Shown here: piece after piece, positions 61,289 through 64,000 of the stretch
How positions within the stretch are numbered: the stretch's first letter is position 1
Layout: every line of letters starts with the position of its first letter
NCBI GenBank assembly: GCA_963775295.1
Contig: CAVZIK010000006.1
Coordinates: 310,001-374,000 of the forward strand
Origin: JAMDEO01 sp963775295
GTDB taxonomy: Bacteria; Actinomycetota; Thermoleophilia; RBG-16-64-13
Direction: 5' to 3'
Length of the DNA: 64,000 bases
Made by a program: the position numbers and the translations under genes
Notes under the pieces: model-generated
The model's database searches: none
Told to the model about the DNA's origin: nothing
The model's input: only the letters and a program-made list of their open reading frames with translations

Positions 61289-62503
61289 TTACCGTTCGGT
61301 CAAGAGATTGAGCGTGTTCCACATAACCCGTGCCACCTCGCTGCGAGGCATCGCCGCGACTCCGCTCGCTAGGGGAATGCCGTCCAGCAAATGGCTGTAC
61401 TCCGCGATGCGAGCGCTCGCCTTGTGCTCGGCCAGCATGTCGTTGCCCCAGGTCTGCGTGAAGCCGGCCGGAGGCTCCGCCAGAGGACTCGGGCTCAAAG
61501 CCTGAAGAGCCCGTACGGTCATCGTTATGACATGGCCGCGCTCGATCGGTATATAGGGCTGGAAGTTGCCGTTGGTGTAGCCCTTCACGATCCCGTGTGT
61601 CCAGGCCGTCCATACATATTCATGTGGATATAGATTCATCGGGTCATCCGCGCCCAGATCGGGGAACGTCACAGGCGCGGCCATCGCTTCGCTGGGAGAG
61701 AAGCCGGCAACCCCAGCCGCATCGAGAACTCCGCAGACGAACTTGGCGTACTGGGCGCGTTTAACCGAGCTCAGCCCGCGAAACTCATAAGTCCCGTCTG
61801 CCGTTGGCCCGTAGCCCTGCACCACGCCCAAGGCCCCGAGCCCTTGAATGGCATCGAAGTAGGGGTCGCTCGGACGCACGTCGGTGAAGCAGTACAGGGT
61901 GATAGCCTGATCGAGCAAGACGCCGGTCGGATCCAGACCAGCGCTCCCAAGTTGCCAGAAGCCCTTGTTCGCCGGGTCCTCTGGAGCGTCGGCCGAGGTG
62001 ATCCCCATGGCAAGGTCGAGTAGATAGGTGCCGCCTCGTCCATGCGAATCAATAGCAATGGTCACCGTGCTGCTGTCCCCGGTCGCGAAGGTCTTAGCGG
62101 TGGTATAGCCGGTCCACCACTTGTAACCCTCCTTGTGCCCGTTGTGGCCGATACCGGTCGCGGCTTCCCATTCAGTGGAGTAGAAGCCCTCCATGACCGG
62201 AGATTCAGTCGCCGCGCCGGTGAGGGCGGAGCCAGCAAAGGTAACCGCCTTGACGTCCCACGCAGAGGGGATACGGATCGCGATTAGGCCACGGATGGGA
62301 GTTGTGGCAGGCTGCTTGGCCGTTACGGTCATGGTGATGAGATGGTTGGAGCCGGCCGGCACGTCGCCGCCCATCTGTACATCGGTGATGTTCACGCAAC
62401 CCGCCAACATGACCGTGGCGACGGTGAGGATCAACGCAAGTCCGCCGAGAGTCGGCAACTTGGAACCTCTAAGAGCGGGGACCCTTCCTTGGAGCGACTT
62501 CAT
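61289..62503 (-). CDS. SLH-domain lipoprotein
   Basis: ATG 62503 follows GGAGGG. The 404-residue product has a lipoprotein signal with VMLAGC (Cys near 34), a beta-rich domain (about 40-195; PAGSNHLITMTVTAKQP, GGTYLLDLAMG), then SLH-type repeats (CFTDVRPSDPYFDAIQGLGALG, RGLSSVKRAQYAKFVCG, YTNGNFQPYIPIERGHVIT). It is tied to the membrane by lipid and probably to the wall by SLH repeats. Function unknown. Related SLH sequence is seen at 40777 and 63309. Confidence 0.8.
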   Translation of the reverse strand: MKSLQGRVPALRGSKLPTLGGLALILTVATVMLAGCVNITDVQMGGDVPAGSNHLITMTVTAKQPATTPIRGLIAIRIPSAWDVKAVTFAGSALTGAATESPVMEGFYSTEWEAATGIGHNGHKEGYKWWTGYTTAKTFATGDSSTVTIAIDSHGRGGTYLLDLAMGITSADAPEDPANKGFWQLGSAGLDPTGVLLDQAITLYCFTDVRPSDPYFDAIQGLGALGVVQGYGPTADGTYEFRGLSSVKRAQYAKFVCGVLDAAGVAGFSPSEAMAAPVTFPDLGADDPMNLYPHEYVWTAWTHGIVKGYTNGNFQPYIPIERGHVITMTVRALQALSPSPLAEPPAGFTQTWGNDMLAEHKASARIAEYSHLLDGIPLASGVAAMPRSEVARVMWNTLNLLTER

Positions 62504-62651
62504 GCGTTCCCTCCGCGTCTTCGAATCACTATCACTTGTCAGAACGTTTCTAGAGTGTGAATGGGACAATGTCAACCTGCCGGCAGGTATCCCCCCTGTC
62601 GGAGTCAAATGTTAAGTACCGAAAGCAGTGAGCGAGAAGAGAGGTGGCCAA

Positions 62652-63302
62652 ATGAACATACGGGCATTGAGGACCCGCTTGGCTCTTCCGATGATGCTGG
62701 GCCTCCTGCTGGGGATCACGGTCGTCGTGCTAGGGTGCGGCGGTGCAAGCACAACGACCACCAGCGGCGGCCCGACAGGCAGTACCGGCGGCAGTTCTGT
62801 CAAGACGTACTCCAACGGACAATACGGCTACAGCTTTCAGTACCCAGACACCTGGACGCTCTCTGAAGGTTCTACCGCGGACGTGTCCGCTGGAGGAACG
62901 GCCGTCACGAGCGTGGGTGTCTATGATCCCAAAGGCACGATCGTGAACGGGACCGCCATAGACATGGCTCAAATCTCGCTCTACAAGCTCACCGTAACGA
63001 TTGACGACTCCATGATGGCGGACCTCAAGACCGAGGTCGAAAACGTGCTTTCCAGCCTCGAGAGCAAGGCAGGTGAAATCAAAACGATTGAAGCGCTGTC
63101 CTCAACGACCGTCAATGGGATGAAGGGCTTCAAGATCACCTACAGCCTTACCAAGGAGAACGCCCCGGTCGTTTCAACCTTGTACTTCCTGTTCCTGGGC
63201 AAGGTGGAGTACCAGTTGACTGTCCAGGCTTCAGAGACCAACTGGAGCGCGAAGAAAGCCGTCTTCGACTCGATGGTCGCGAGCTTCAAACCGACGGCGT
63301 GA
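62652..63302 (+). CDS. PsbP-like lipoprotein
   Basis: ATG 62652, with GAGGTGG upstream. The 216-residue product has a lipoprotein signal (VVLGC, Cys near 30), a Thr/Ser/Gly-rich linker (about 31-50) and a C-terminal domain starting TYSNGQYGYSFQYPDTWTLSE, the PsbP/DUF1795-type pattern, ending LTVQASETNWSAKKAVFDSMVASFKP. Such proteins are extracytoplasmic, of unknown role outside phototrophs. Divergent from the SLH lipoprotein gene. Confidence 0.8.
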   Translation: MNIRALRTRLALPMMLGLLLGITVVVLGCGGASTTTTSGGPTGSTGGSSVKTYSNGQYGYSFQYPDTWTLSEGSTADVSAGGTAVTSVGVYDPKGTIVNGTAIDMAQISLYKLTVTIDDSMMADLKTEVENVLSSLESKAGEIKTIEALSSTTVNGMKGFKITYSLTKENAPVVSTLYFLFLGKVEYQLTVQASETNWSAKKAVFDSMVASFKPTA

Positions 63303-63308
63303 CGGCTC

Positions 63309-64000
63309 CTAGCGAAGGAGCGTGTAGAGGAGCGCACAGACCTCTCCACGAGTGGCCGGGAGCATGAAGTCATAATCCGGGCCCATGCCGGCCAGTGAGT
63401 CGAGCAAGCCGGCGCAGGCCGCCCTCCGGGCATACGGATAGTGCACAGCGGAAAAGTTAGGAAACCCGGTCTGGAAGCCGGCGGGCGGGTCGGGTAGATT
63501 GGCGGCTCGAACCACCATCGTGATCATTTGGGCCCTCGTGACCGCGGAATACGGCGAGAAGTGGCCCGGCTTCGTGCCCAAGGTGACCTCGTTCTTCCAG
63601 GCTACGGCCACGTAGTGGTACGGATACAACTGCCCAGAGACATGCAGGACGTCGCCAAACGGGCACATGTCGCTCTCAGCCACGGTGTAGCCCATGGCCA
63701 TGTCTATCATCTTCGCAAACTGCTGCCGCATGAGCGGGTCGTCGGGATGAAACAAGCCATCCGTAGAACCAGCGATAACTCCCAAGCTCGCAAGGCGGTC
63801 AATCTGCTCCGAGTAGGGGGTAGTCTCTGCGGACACATCGGCGAAGCGGGGAAGGGTCGTGGTAGTACTCGACGGCTCGGTCACGCTGGTGGTCGTGCTG
63901 GGCGGCGCGGTAGTGGTGGTCGTCGTGGATGAGGTGGTAGTGGTTGTGGAAGAGCTCGTCGTGACCGACGATCCGCCCCGGACCTGGGCCAGGGCTTTGG
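63309..64000 (-). CDS. SLH-domain surface protein, C-terminal part (partial, cut by window end)
   Basis: The frame is open from the right edge and stops at 63309. The visible part is 229 codons plus the stop. It starts KALAQVRGGSS, then has a Thr/Ser-rich linker (about 10-50), then three SLH-type repeats (DVSAETTPYSEQIDRLASLGV, MRQQFAKMIDMAMGY, YHYVAVAWKNEV, VTRAQMITMVVRAANLP). The N-terminal part lies outside the window, so the main function is unseen. The SLH array is at the C-terminus, unlike the protein at 40777. Confidence 0.8.
   Translation of the reverse strand, partial: KALAQVRGGSSVTTSSSTTTTTSSTTTTTTAPPSTTTSVTEPSSTTTTLPRFADVSAETTPYSEQIDRLASLGVIAGSTDGLFHPDDPLMRQQFAKMIDMAMGYTVAESDMCPFGDVLHVSGQLYPYHYVAVAWKNEVTLGTKPGHFSPYSAVTRAQMITMVVRAANLPDPPAGFQTGFPNFSAVHYPYARRAACAGLLDSLAGMGPDYDFMLPATRGEVCALLYTLLR

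Overview
The window is high-GC bacterial chromosome, densely coded, with strong G/C preference at third codon positions and many 4-base stop/start overlaps (ATGA, GTGA). The gene set suggests a strictly or facultatively anaerobic, probably deep-branching Actinomycetota-like bacterium. Pointers are an HspR-type dnaK-grpE-dnaJ-hspR heat-shock operon, inositol phosphate synthase beside a CDP-alcohol phosphatidyltransferase, S-layer-homology (SLH) surface proteins with Thr-rich linkers, futalosine-route menaquinone genes, molybdenum cofactor genes and a heterodisulfide-reductase-type electron-transfer operon. The lineage is inference; no rRNA, tRNA, CRISPR array, phage or insertion sequence was seen.

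Layout. 1-4.1 kb: the end of an unknown gene, ppnP, two GNAT acetyltransferases, decayed gene remnants, a TauE/SafE exporter and a broken polysaccharide deacetylase. 4.1-11.2 kb: one operon on the minus strand, hdrC-hdrB-hdrA-mvhD followed by two 4Fe-4S dicluster proteins and a FAD/NAD(P) oxidoreductase. This is the full FlxABCD-HdrABC set, expected to link NAD(P)H, ferredoxin and a disulfide/thiol couple. 11.3-17.3 kb: a class V aminotransferase and a BMP-type nucleoside ABC transporter. 17.3-24.7 kb: menaquinone genes mqnC, mqnA, mqnE, menG, mqnP and mqnL plus a GT4 glycosyltransferase. The nucleoside-binding lipoprotein gene overlaps mqnC by 4 bases, so transporter and quinone pathway look co-transcribed.

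24.8-31 kb: a diguanylate cyclase, then a compact molybdenum cofactor operon (two tandem small Cys proteins, mobA-mobB fusion, moaA, moaC-MOSC fusion, mogA) and an orphan CpaF-like ATPase. 31-35 kb: fmdB-surE-HAD phosphatase-ligA, with a promoter and a CIRCE-like operator in front. 35-40.5 kb: dnaK-hsp20-grpE-dnaJ-hspR-zinc-finger membrane protein, with a HAIR-like HspR operator over the dnaK promoter. 40.8-49.1 kb: a 987-residue SLH/IPT/Ig-like repeat surface protein, a class A penicillin-binding protein and clpB.

49-64 kb: a small membrane protein, an Rrf2 regulator, an RlmD/TrmA-type RNA methyltransferase and a divergent uracil-DNA glycosylase. Next comes an inositol-lipid operon (CDP-alcohol phosphatidyltransferase, ino1, a glycosyltransferase-PHP fusion), followed by an AI-2E-family permease, an M23-like membrane protein, a Nudix protein with a sensory-type helical tail, a YchF-like NTPase, a TMEM165-type transporter, an SLH lipoprotein, a PsbP-like lipoprotein and a partial SLH protein running off the right end.

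The most interesting points are the quinone/nucleoside-transporter linkage, the inositol-lipid operon with its GT-PHP fusion, the paired small Cys proteins in the molybdenum operon, the two types of heat-shock operator, and the shared RsbRD-like helical domain fused to GGDEF in one protein and Nudix in another.
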